A model generated the notes under the pieces. It worked only from the letters and a program-made list of their open reading frames with translations, had not been told where the DNA came from and did no database searches. A DNA stretch of 64,000 nt from Phycisphaerales bacterium (lineage in GTDB: Bacteria > Planctomycetota > Phycisphaerae > Phycisphaerales > SM1A02): contig JAJDDB010000027.1 in assembly GCA_029260575.1 (NCBI GenBank), positions 2,501 to 66,500 of the forward strand, written 5' to 3'. Positions 43,710-51,707 of the stretch are shown here, piece by piece. Within the stretch, counting starts at the first letter, position 1, and each line of letters opens with the position of its first letter. Position numbers and translations under genes: made by a program.

Positions 43710-45794
43710 ATGCCTCGCATTACTCTGCCAGACGGAACCGTCAAGAACTTCGACCAGCCGATCTCGGCGTACGACGTCGCAGCCGACATCGGCCCGGGAT
43801 TGGCCAAAGCAGCAATCGGCGCCAAAGTCGATGGTGTACTCTGTGATCTCAGCACCATCATCAATGACGATGCAAGTCTTGAGTTGATCACTCCTGCAGA
43901 TCGCAAGACCGGCGAATCGACTGATGATGCGCTGTATCTCATCCGCCACAGTGCTGCACACGTCATGGCGGAAGCGATCCAGCGCATCATCCCCGACGCG
44001 CAGCTCGTGTACGGGCCGCCTGTGGAAAACGGGTTCTATTACGACATTGCTTTTCCTGATGATCAGCCGTTGTCCGCGGAGCAGTTCGATGCAATCGAAA
44101 AGGAGATGGACAAGATCATCAAGGAAGATCGGCCGTTCACTCGCTACGAACTGCCAGCGGCAGCGGGCATGGACAAGCTGAGATCCGAAGGCAGCAAGTA
44201 CAAACTCGACAATGCGGAACGCGCCCTCGATGCAGGTTCTGATGCGCTCAGTTGGTATGCAACCGGCAAACCCCGCGAGAGTTGGGAAGACCTCTGCCGT
44301 GGCCCGCACGTGCCATCCACAGGCCGCATCGGCGCGTTCAAGGTTATGTCGCTTGCCTCCAGCTACTGGCATGGCGATGCGAATAGTGACGCGCTGACCC
44401 GAGTGTATGGCACCGCATTCACAACCAGTGAGCAGCTTGAAAAGCATCTCGAAGTTCTTGATGAGGCGAAAAAGCGCGACCATCGTGTACTCGGCAAACA
44501 ACTGCAACTCTTTACTATTGATGAAACAGTCGGCCCGGGACTGATCCTGTGGAGCCCAAACGGCGCGGTCGTTCGGCAGGAACTGCAGACCTTCATCGGC
44601 AACGAATTGCGCAAGCAGGGATATCACCAGGTCTTCACACCGCACATCGGCCGGCTTGAGCTGTACCGTACCAGTGGACACTTTCCGTATTACCAGGACA
44701 GTCAGTATCCGCCTTTGATTGAAGGCGAATTCTTATCCGGGCTGGCGACAGAAGGTTGCACCTGTGGCGATCTCGCAAACCGCATGAGTTCTGGTGCGAT
44801 CGACGGCTATCTGCTCAAGCCGATGAACTGCCCGCATCACATCAAGATCTATGCCAGTCAGCCGCACAGCTATCGTGACCTTCCTGTGCGGTTGGCGGAA
44901 TTCGGAACTGTGTATCGCTATGAACAATCCGGCGAGATCGGCGGCATGACCCGCGTGCGCGGCTTTACACAGGATGATGCGCATATCTTCTGCACCGAAG
45001 AGCAACTCGCAGATGAATTGATCGGCTGCCTTGAGTTGGTGAAGGTCATCTTCAACACCCTGGGCATGGATGACTACCGAGTGCGCGTCGGCTTGCGTGA
45101 TGTGGACAGCGAGAAGTACGTCGGCCAAACCGACTTGTGGGACAAGGCGGAAGATGCCGTACGCAAAGCGACCAAGACTCTTGGCAAGCCGTTTCGTGAA
45201 GAACCGGGTGAAGCTGCATTCTACGGCCCGAAGATCGACTTTGTGGTCAAGGATGTGGTCGGCCGAGAGTGGCAACTCGGAACTGTGCAAGTGGATTACA
45301 ACCTGCCCGTGCGGTTTGATCTGAGTTACATCGGTGCGGACAACCAGCCGCATCGGCCGGTGATGGTCCACCGGGCACCGTTCGGCTCGTTTGAGCGATT
45401 TGTCGGTTGCTTGATCGAGCATTTTGCTGGGGCATTCCCGACCTGGCTTGCGCCTGAACAGGTTCGCGTTTTGCCGATTTCGGATAAGACTGCGGGTTAC
45501 GGCCGAGAAGTGCTTGCGACGCTCAAGGATGCAGGCATCCGTGCAACTACCGATGAATCCAGCGAACGCGTCCAGAACAAGATTCGCGTGGCCAGCGAGA
45601 TGAAAATCCCGTATCTGCTCATAGTCGGCCCGCGTGATGAAGAGGCTCGGAGTGTCAGCGTTCGGGCTCGGGGCATTCGCCACGATCTGGGCGCGTTGCC
45701 CCTGGAGACCTTCCTGGGCTCAGTGATCGAGGAAATACACAGCCGCAGCGCCACGACAGTGATCCAAAGGCACTTTGAGGCAATTGCGGTTTGA
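43710..45794 (+). CDS. thrS: Threonyl-tRNA synthetase
   Basis: Charges tRNA-Thr and edits mischarged Ser-tRNA-Thr. About 694 residues from the ATG at 43710, which has AGGA at 43697-43700; the frame is open from 43605 but that part is leader RNA. Domains in order: TGS (MPRITLPDGTVKNF), editing domain with RHSAAHVMAEA and CRGPHVPSTGRIGAFKV, class II catalytic core with MNCPHHIKIY (zinc Cys), RVRGFTQDDAHIFC (zinc His), GREWQLGTVQVDYNLPVR and MVHRAPFGSFERFVGCLIEH, then the anticodon-binding domain (RVLPISDKTAGYGREVL). Complete. Expression is likely attenuated through the Thr leader upstream. Confidence 0.97.
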   Translation: MPRITLPDGTVKNFDQPISAYDVAADIGPGLAKAAIGAKVDGVLCDLSTIINDDASLELITPADRKTGESTDDALYLIRHSAAHVMAEAIQRIIPDAQLVYGPPVENGFYYDIAFPDDQPLSAEQFDAIEKEMDKIIKEDRPFTRYELPAAAGMDKLRSEGSKYKLDNAERALDAGSDALSWYATGKPRESWEDLCRGPHVPSTGRIGAFKVMSLASSYWHGDANSDALTRVYGTAFTTSEQLEKHLEVLDEAKKRDHRVLGKQLQLFTIDETVGPGLILWSPNGAVVRQELQTFIGNELRKQGYHQVFTPHIGRLELYRTSGHFPYYQDSQYPPLIEGEFLSGLATEGCTCGDLANRMSSGAIDGYLLKPMNCPHHIKIYASQPHSYRDLPVRLAEFGTVYRYEQSGEIGGMTRVRGFTQDDAHIFCTEEQLADELIGCLELVKVIFNTLGMDDYRVRVGLRDVDSEKYVGQTDLWDKAEDAVRKATKTLGKPFREEPGEAAFYGPKIDFVVKDVVGREWQLGTVQVDYNLPVRFDLSYIGADNQPHRPVMVHRAPFGSFERFVGCLIEHFAGAFPTWLAPEQVRVLPISDKTAGYGREVLATLKDAGIRATTDESSERVQNKIRVASEMKIPYLLIVGPRDEEARSVSVRARGIRHDLGALPLETFLGSVIEEIHSRSATTVIQRHFEAIAV

Positions 45795-46127
45795 ATCGGC
45801 GTCTACAGCAAAACGAAACTGAATCTTCGGTTGCCTCGCGCCGATGTGGAAGTTAGGCTTATTCAGAACCAAAGCGCATTTCAGCGTTTGGATGCATCCG
45901 CCACCGGCGAGATGCCCGGAGATATGTGACCTGATTCGGTTGCCACGCCATTTCAATCGTCGGAGTATCTGGTAGCCCATGGCTGCCATCCGACCCACGA
46001 CTCGTGTTCTGCAACATTTGCGTTTTCAGCCGGCTTCGGCTGACGTTTATCTATTGGCTCATCGCCGGCGCTGAGTTGCGCTGACGCATGCCAATTCATG
46101 TTTGTTTTGAAGTAAAGGAATTCCACT
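45795..46127 (+). other. thrS-infC spacer with hairpin
   Basis: Over 330 bases with no gene. It has a hairpin TCAGCCG-GCTT-CGGCTGA (46026-46043), not followed by a clean U run, and ends with the infC ribosome binding site AAAGGA (46114-46119). The stretch could carry an infC promoter or leader regulation, as in other bacteria where thrS and infC adjoin. Nothing else is identifiable. Confidence 0.5.
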
Positions 46128-46847
46128 ATCGCACGCAGACGATTCTTTCGACCTGAAGACCGTGTCCGTCGTGGCCCGCGCATGAATGATCGCATTCGAG
46201 TCAGTCCGATTCGACTCATCGATGAGGACGGCGAGATGATTGGCGTTGTCGACATTGAAGATGCGCTGAACCGCGCTCGTGAAGCTGAACTCGATCTTGT
46301 CGAGATTTCACCCGAGGCAAGTCCGCCGGTCTGCCGGATTCTTGATTACGGCAAGTTTCGATATGAGCAGTCCAAGAAGGAAAAAGCTCAGAAGGCGAGG
46401 TCGAAGACGCTCGAAATGAAAGAAGTTCGTCTCGGGCGATCGATGAAGATTGACCCGCACGACATCGAGATTCGTCTGAACAAGGCTCGGCAGTTCCTGA
46501 CAGACGGCCACAAGGTGCAGATTGTTCAGAATTTCCGTGGTCGGGAAATGATGCACCGCGATCGTGGTTTCGATCGGATGAAAGACATCATCGAGAAGTT
46601 GTCTGACGTTTCGAAGATGGAAGTTCCGCCGCGCATGGCAGGGCGTCGCGTAACAATGATTCTTGCGCCGGACAAGGCAAAGATTGACAAGATCAAACGT
46701 CGCGCCGAGTCGGAACTGAAGAACAAACAAGAGGCTGAAAGCCAGGCATCTAAACCTGCGCCTGAAGGCGCATCCGAGCAGAAAGCGAACCCCGTGGCCG
46801 AGTCGAAGCCCCCGGCGACCGAACCCGTGGAGAGCGGTAAGTCTTGA
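46128..46847 (+). CDS. infC: Translation initiation factor IF-3, AUC start
   Basis: IF-3 keeps ribosomal subunits apart and checks start codons. The N-terminal family residues ARRRFFRPEDRVRRGPRMND lie upstream of the first ATG (46182), so the true start is ATC at 46128, with AAAGGA 8 bases before it; infC is known for non-AUG starts that IF-3 itself discriminates against. Domains: N-domain INDRIRV-like MNDRIRVSPIRLIDEDGEMI, linker RSKTLEMKEVRLGRSMKIDP, C-domain HDIEIRLNKARQFLTDGHKV and PPRMAGRRVTMILAP. A Glu/Ala/Pro/Lys-rich tail of about 45 residues (ESQASKPAPEGASEQKANPV) is extra. rpmI and rplT do not follow it. Confidence 0.93.
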   Translation: MARRRFFRPEDRVRRGPRMNDRIRVSPIRLIDEDGEMIGVVDIEDALNRAREAELDLVEISPEASPPVCRILDYGKFRYEQSKKEKAQKARSKTLEMKEVRLGRSMKIDPHDIEIRLNKARQFLTDGHKVQIVQNFRGREMMHRDRGFDRMKDIIEKLSDVSKMEVPPRMAGRRVTMILAPDKAKIDKIKRRAESELKNKQEAESQASKPAPEGASEQKANPVAESKPPATEPVESGKS

Positions 46848-46983
46848 AACTGGGTAACGTTCGCTGAGACGTGAAACGCTTGGTCCACCGCTGATTATCA
46901 GCCTATAAGGTCATGACTTTGCAAAAATTCGGATGCACGATGGAAGATTGGCAACTTTGGCTCGTCTAATCCGATAGAGATTG

Positions 46984-47083
46984 GTGGACGCAAACAGCGG
47001 GAGTCCAAGCACGCCCACGTAACAGGTACTGGGGGGCACTGAACAACGCCGAACTCCGAAACCGGCGATGGCTGTGCGTCCAC
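46984..47083 (+). ncRNA. Candidate structured 5' leader RNA of the phosphoesterase gene
   Basis: The ends GTGGACGC (46984-46991) and GCGTCCAC (47076-47083) are perfectly complementary, continued by CAGC (46995-46998) and GCTG (47071-47074), giving a 12-base helix around about 70 bases. Inside, GGAGT (47000-47004) pairs with ACTCC (47053-47057), and GCCC with GGGC form a third stem. The element ends just before the ribosome binding site GGAA and the ATG at 47095. It could be a riboswitch, a protein-binding leader or a small RNA. No known class was recognised. Confidence 0.4.
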
Positions 47084-47094
47084 GCATGGAAGCC

Positions 47095-47862
47095 ATGAGT
47101 AAGCGATACGCAGTCATCTCGGATATACACGGCAACTTGCACGCCTTTATGGCTGTGCTTGGGGAACTCGGCCAACATGACATCGACGAGATTATCTGTC
47201 TCGGCGATATTGTCGGCTACGGCCCAGCGCCGGATCGCTGCATAGATCTTGTCTGCAATTACAGCTCAATTACAATTCGAGGCAATCACGACGAAGCTGC
47301 TGTCGATCCTGTGAAAGCTGATCTTTTCAACGGCGCAGCACGGCAAGCCATCTACTGGACACGCGACTATCTGAGCGCGGTGCATATTGACGCGCTCAAT
47401 CGGCTCAAACCTGTGGAGCGGCTCAACGGCACCGTCATGTGCGTTCACGATTGCCCGGTTCCTGCCCCGTCGGATTATGTCCATGACAAACAAATGGCTG
47501 CTCTGGCCTTTCGCGGCGTCGATGCGCACATCTGCCTGCTCGGCCACACACATGTGCCGATCGTCTTTGAGGCGCCGTGTCAGAACATCGATGCGGATTA
47601 CGCAATTCCCGATGTAACCGGCTGGATTCCTCGTAACGGCGAAGCTGTGTTCCTTGAACCATCAAAGCGGTACATCTGCAATCCGGGTTCTGTCGGCCAA
47701 CCGCGGGATTGTGATCCGCGAGCGAGTTTTGGCGTGCTCGATTTGGACAGAAACACGTTTACGGTGCATCGAGTGGAATACGACGTTGCTGCCGCTCAGG
47801 TGGCAACACAGGAAGCAGGCCTGCCGTCAATTCTCGCCCAGCGGCTGGCAATCGGGGCTTGA
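47095..47862 (+). CDS. Metallophosphoesterase (YfcE/MJ0936-like)
   Basis: About 255 residues from the ATG at 47095 (MSKRYAVISDIHGNLHAFMA), with GGAA five bases ahead. Calcineurin-like motifs are complete: SDIHGN (DxH), CLGDIVGYGPAPD (GD), IRGNHDEAAV (GNHD) and CLLGHTHVPIVF (GHTH), then the ICNPGSVGQPRDCDPRASF ending of the YfcE group. Likely a phosphodiesterase acting on small phosphate esters. Followed by a terminator at 47944-47990. Confidence 0.92.
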   Translation: MSKRYAVISDIHGNLHAFMAVLGELGQHDIDEIICLGDIVGYGPAPDRCIDLVCNYSSITIRGNHDEAAVDPVKADLFNGAARQAIYWTRDYLSAVHIDALNRLKPVERLNGTVMCVHDCPVPAPSDYVHDKQMAALAFRGVDAHICLLGHTHVPIVFEAPCQNIDADYAIPDVTGWIPRNGEAVFLEPSKRYICNPGSVGQPRDCDPRASFGVLDLDRNTFTVHRVEYDVAAAQVATQEAGLPSILAQRLAIGA

Positions 47863-47943
47863 TTTTCCGAACTTCTGGTTCGCGCATTGGTCCAACCATG
47901 TGGACCGCTCAAACATAGTCAGCACAGTGACCTACGTCCCCAC

Positions 47944-47990
47944 ACGACGCATCCACACGTTGTTCCCCAGCAACCGGATGCGTCGTTCTT
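47944..47990 (+). terminator. Terminator after the phosphoesterase gene
   Basis: Eleven-base perfect arms ACGACGCATCC (47944-47954) and GGATGCGTCGT (47976-47986), with inner GTTG/CAAC, followed by TCTT. The stem is strong but the U run is short. Confidence 0.65.
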
Positions 47991-48053
47991 ATCCAAGAAT
48001 GTGTTTGTAGACTCAGCACAGCTCAGCATCTCCAGATGCTGGGAAACTGCTTC

Positions 48054-49568
48054 TCACACATCAAGCGATTTCCATCCGCCGTGCAGGAACCGCGCACTGA
48101 ACATCGCTGCCCGGGCGATGAATTCACCGCACAGACCGAACCAGACGCCTTTGAGGCCGAAGTCCAGCGATACACCAAGCACAAACACCAATGGAAGGCG
48201 CACGCCGTAACTCGAAAGCGTTGTGATGAGCAACGTCCACTTCGTATCTCCCACACCGCGCAGCCCCTGCCGCACGACCATCGTGATTGCGAAGAAGACC
48301 TGCGCTGCGCCGCAGATGAGCAGCAATGTTGGTGTGTAGTCCAAATGAATCTGCTCGGTGCTGACGAGTCCCGTGAGCTGCCTGCCGAACAACATCAGCA
48401 CAATACCGCACGACACCATCACCCCAATGCCAAGAGCCGTACACGTGAGAACAGCTTTCTGAGCCATGCGTGCGTTGCCAGCGCCGAGATACTGTCCCGC
48501 AAGCGCGCCCGCCGCTGTACCAATCGCAAACCCGGGCATAAAGCTGAATGCTTCCCATTGCACCGCAATGACGTGCGCGCCTTGCAGGCCTTCCTGCGCG
48601 GTTCGCACAGCAATCACGCCGATGATCATCAACACAAAAAGGTTGACGCCCCACATCGAGATGCCTTCGAAGAAGTTGGGGATGCCCACACGCACAATGC
48701 GCCGAATCATCGTCGAATGGAGCTTCATCTGGCCAATGTCAAGGCGCAGATCCTTTACGCCACGAAGCAACACCCAGGCGGTGAACACACCTCCCAGGAT
48801 GTAGCTGATCGCCGTACCCAGGCCGATGCCGATGACATTGAGATCAAATGTGAACGGATTAGAAATGACCGATTCGCCCCAGCGGATATTCGCACCCGAT
48901 AGCACCCACGACGCCACGATATTCACAATGTTGACGCCGATAGCGATTATCGAAGGCATGACGGTTTCGCCGGCTCCGTGCATGCAGTATGCGCCAACCT
49001 GCATGACACCGCACAACGGCAGCGAAATCGCAACTGCCCGCACATACTGATTGCAGAACATCGTCGCTTCAGGTGTCAGTTGACACATCCATCCGAACAC
49101 CGGCGCGACAAACCACAGAACCGCTGCCACAAGCGCGCCCCACGCAGCTGCAAGCGCCATCGCCTGGGCAAGTGCCAATTGGCTTTCCTGTAAGCGCCCT
49201 GCCCCGATAGCTCGGGCGATGATCGCCTGGCCGCCGATGCCCAGTCCCGCCATCGCAATCATGATAAACCAGCCAATGTAGCTGCCGATGCCCAGACCAT
49301 CCATTGCGGGCACGCGTATCGCTTCATCCGGCAGCGCGCCGGCAATCACTTTGTCGAATAGCCCTACGCATGCCTGCATTGTTTGCTGCAGGAACACCGG
49401 CATGGCCAGGATGATGATCGAAGACCACAACCCACGCCCAGCAAGTTTACCGCTGCGTATCTCACCAGTGGGCGCGCGCTCCACCGATGCGATCAACCCT
49501 TCGCTGCCAACGAACGACTGCTCACGCTCATTTTCGGAATCATGTTGGTTGTGCTGTGATGACGACAA
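48054..49568 (-). CDS. MATE family efflux transporter
   Basis: Cation-coupled multidrug exporter of the MATE/NorM family. 504 residues with about 12 membrane helices in two six-helix halves (SSIIILAMPVFLQQTMQACV, GFMPGFAIGTAAGALAGQYLG-type stretches at the start of each half, FSFMPGFAIGTAAGALAGQY visible). A polar head of some 50 residues precedes the first helix. Substrate and coupling ion cannot be read. No regulator is next to it; it faces the + strand phosphoesterase unit. Confidence 0.92.
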   Translation of the reverse strand: MSSSQHNQHDSENEREQSFVGSEGLIASVERAPTGEIRSGKLAGRGLWSSIIILAMPVFLQQTMQACVGLFDKVIAGALPDEAIRVPAMDGLGIGSYIGWFIMIAMAGLGIGGQAIIARAIGAGRLQESQLALAQAMALAAAWGALVAAVLWFVAPVFGWMCQLTPEATMFCNQYVRAVAISLPLCGVMQVGAYCMHGAGETVMPSIIAIGVNIVNIVASWVLSGANIRWGESVISNPFTFDLNVIGIGLGTAISYILGGVFTAWVLLRGVKDLRLDIGQMKLHSTMIRRIVRVGIPNFFEGISMWGVNLFVLMIIGVIAVRTAQEGLQGAHVIAVQWEAFSFMPGFAIGTAAGALAGQYLGAGNARMAQKAVLTCTALGIGVMVSCGIVLMLFGRQLTGLVSTEQIHLDYTPTLLLICGAAQVFFAITMVVRQGLRGVGDTKWTLLITTLSSYGVRLPLVFVLGVSLDFGLKGVWFGLCGEFIARAAMFSARFLHGGWKSLDV

Positions 49569-49638
49569 GACCGGCGATTGTACGGCAGGCTTTCATCCGC
49601 GTCCGTGTACCCCAGCGTCATTCTTGCCGATGCGCTTC

Positions 49639-50661
49639 CTACACATCCACGAGCACGGTGATTGTGTCCGGCCGGGCTGCAGCCTTGAGAATCGCTGCCC
49701 CCTCGTCCAATCGCATTCGCCGGCTGATCAGGCTCACAACATCAATGTTGCCACACTGCAATTCCGTGATCGCCTCGTTCAACGGACCACACCACGACCC
49801 GATCACCTGCAGTTCATTCAATACGATCGGCGAGAGATCTGCTGGCATAGTTGCGCTCGGACCCAACAGCGACTTCAGGACAACTGTCCCGCGCGGTCGA
49901 GCCAGCGCCATGGCGGTCGTGAAACCATCGGCACTGCCGCTGCAGTCGATAACAATGTCCTGATCTGCACGACGCCCGACCTCGTCGATGTGACGGTGCT
50001 TTATGCCCCACTTTTCACACTTGCTGAATTTGCTCTGATGCCTGCCCAACAGCCGAACGGATGCATTCATTCGAGCAGTGACTTGCGCCATAAGTAACCC
50101 AAGTGGGCCATCACCAAGCACGGTGATGTATGGCCGCCCCTGAATGGTCAACTGCCGCGCAGTCTGCAGCGCCGCAGCAAGATAATTTGCAAACACAGCG
50201 CAGTCATCATCAATTGAATTCGGCACGACATGCAAATTCACTGCGGGAAGTGTCAGGTGTTCGGCAAGACAACCATCGCGACCGTGAATGCCGAGCATCG
50301 TTCGATGTCGACAATGCATGCGGAAGCCGGCTGTACACATGTCACATCTGCCGCACCATGTCACCGCCGATCCTACGACACGTTTGCCGACAAGATCGTT
50401 TGATGCACAATTTTCAACCCGTTCGACGACGCCGACAAAGGACCGGCCGAGCACGCCGATGAAGCCATTGAGCCGATTCGCCACTCCCGCAGCCTGATCC
50501 ACACCTGCGATCAGCGCATCGAGCGCCGATGCAGCGACGCGCGTCGGGCGCACGACAGCATCACCGGGTTGCAATTCAGGCGTCGGCCGGGATGCATTGA
50601 GCCGAACCGTTGAACCATCGCTTTCGAGTGCGCGCATAACTGAAGTCATCGCACAGTTCAT
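49639..50661 (-). CDS. MDR family dehydrogenase-like protein without catalytic zinc site
   Basis: 340 residues of the medium-chain dehydrogenase type. The structural-zinc loop is intact (CGRCDMCTAGFRMHC) and the nucleotide fold is present (ITVLGDGPLGLLMAQVTARM). The catalytic zinc residues are not: where members have CGTDxH the sequence reads VAASALDALIAG, and the GHE motif is LGRSFVGVVE. It is therefore probably not a normal zinc alcohol dehydrogenase; it could act on another substrate or bind a ligand. The start is uncertain between 50661 and 50637. Confidence 0.8.
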   Translation of the reverse strand: MNCAMTSVMRALESDGSTVRLNASRPTPELQPGDAVVRPTRVAASALDALIAGVDQAAGVANRLNGFIGVLGRSFVGVVERVENCASNDLVGKRVVGSAVTWCGRCDMCTAGFRMHCRHRTMLGIHGRDGCLAEHLTLPAVNLHVVPNSIDDDCAVFANYLAAALQTARQLTIQGRPYITVLGDGPLGLLMAQVTARMNASVRLLGRHQSKFSKCEKWGIKHRHIDEVGRRADQDIVIDCSGSADGFTTAMALARPRGTVVLKSLLGPSATMPADLSPIVLNELQVIGSWCGPLNEAITELQCGNIDVVSLISRRMRLDEGAAILKAAARPDTITVLVDV

Positions 50662-50741
50662 CGGACCCGCTGCTGCACAGCTTCATCAACACAGGAAAAA
50701 GCCAGCCATCTCAGCCGGCAGCAGTCGCCACAAACCGCATG

Positions 50742-50763
50742 AAACCCCGAGCTTTCGGTGTTT
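50742..50763 (-). terminator. Weak terminator-like hairpin after the HEAT lipoprotein
   Basis: AAACCCCGA and TCGGTGTTT (50742-50750, 50755-50763) pair with one mismatch around GCTT and overlap the stop codon. The T run that follows on the minus strand is short, so this is tentative. Confidence 0.3.
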
Positions 50764-51601
50764 AGTTCGATCGATCGTCCGGATTATCGCCATATGTCGA
50801 TCGCCGAGTCTCCGAGACGAGCCCAGCTGGGGGTGCAGGCTGCTCGCGAACCGGCGGTGCAGACCAGAATGCAATCTGTTCCCACCAGGTTCGATTGCGC
50901 GTGTATGTCGGGAACATGTACGCTGCCCCGCCGGCAAATGCATCGGTGTCCAGCGGGAGATTGTTGTACCACGCCAGCCACACACGCGGGTCAAGACCGA
51001 GTGCTTCACCGGTCAACGTTTCAAGTGATTGTTCCGCAGCCACATTCACCGACAACTGCCGGGCGTTCAGCGCAGCAACCAGTCCCTGAAAGACGGGATC
51101 CTGCGGGTATTGTCCGAGCGCGATCGCTGCCGCACGCCGAACGTCTGATGATTCATCTTCATTCTGTAGCACCGGCAGGAGGAAACGCACCGTGTCCGAA
51201 TCGTGCAGACGCTGCAAACCCTTTGCGGCTTCCCAGCGCACCTGTTCGTTCTCGTGTTCGAGACGTGGCGCCAGGAGTCTGGCATCACTCGAATCGCCAT
51301 GTTTTGCAAGCGCACGGATGGCGACACCCAGAACCAATGGATCACGTTCGTTTTCAACCATATCCCGATAGGCGGTCACGTAGATTTCGGTTCCACCAAA
51401 CGGCGAATTTGAAATCAGCAGCGTGCCTTCACGGCGTTTGTCCGGATCGTATTGATCGAACATATCGATCGCCGCTTCGCGCGGCGACGTAGGAGTCAAC
51501 GACGCACCAAGCTCGTTGAAGTCCTGCGCGATCGTTTCGCACCCGCCCAAGCAGAGTCCGCATCCGAGACTCAATATTATCACTGCCAGAAAACGCATCA
51601 T
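50762..51601 (-). CDS. Lipoprotein with HEAT-like repeats
   Basis: About 279 residues from the ATG at 51601, which has GAGGG five bases ahead; the frame opens at a TTG 12 bases earlier. The signal ends LGCGLCLGGCE with lipobox LGGC. Two to three HEAT-like helical repeats follow (VLGVAIRALAKHGDSSDARL, EQVRWEAAKGLQRLHDSD, DVRRAAAIALGQYPQDPVF), then an Arg/Pro-rich end. Such proteins are scaffolds; partner unknown. It lies between the dehydrogenase and the coiled-coil membrane protein, all on the minus strand. Confidence 0.8.
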   Translation of the reverse strand: MMRFLAVIILSLGCGLCLGGCETIAQDFNELGASLTPTSPREAAIDMFDQYDPDKRREGTLLISNSPFGGTEIYVTAYRDMVENERDPLVLGVAIRALAKHGDSSDARLLAPRLEHENEQVRWEAAKGLQRLHDSDTVRFLLPVLQNEDESSDVRRAAAIALGQYPQDPVFQGLVAALNARQLSVNVAAEQSLETLTGEALGLDPRVWLAWYNNLPLDTDAFAGGAAYMFPTYTRNRTWWEQIAFWSAPPVREQPAPPAGLVSETRRSTYGDNPDDRSN

Positions 51602-51707
51602 AACTGCCCTCAACAGAGAATTGCTCCTGCACCGATATCCTCGTCCGCCACATTGGAATCGTCAATCGCCGGCGATTTCAGCCACAATACAGCATTTGAA
51701 TCAACGT

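Noticed and set aside
43707-45683. Two long minus-strand ORFs (43707-44681 and 44733-45683)
   Set aside because: Both are shadows of thrS, whose catalytic and zinc motifs are complete on the plus strand.
46026-46043. Hairpin between thrS and infC as an intrinsic terminator
   Set aside because: The stem is only 7 bases and the following bases (CGTTTAT) are not a U run; mentioned only as leader structure.
47045-47075. 5S rRNA-like string (gccgaactccgaa)
   Set aside because: The short match to the 5S loop C region is not followed by the right spacing or helices of 5S rRNA, so it is taken as chance within the structured leader.
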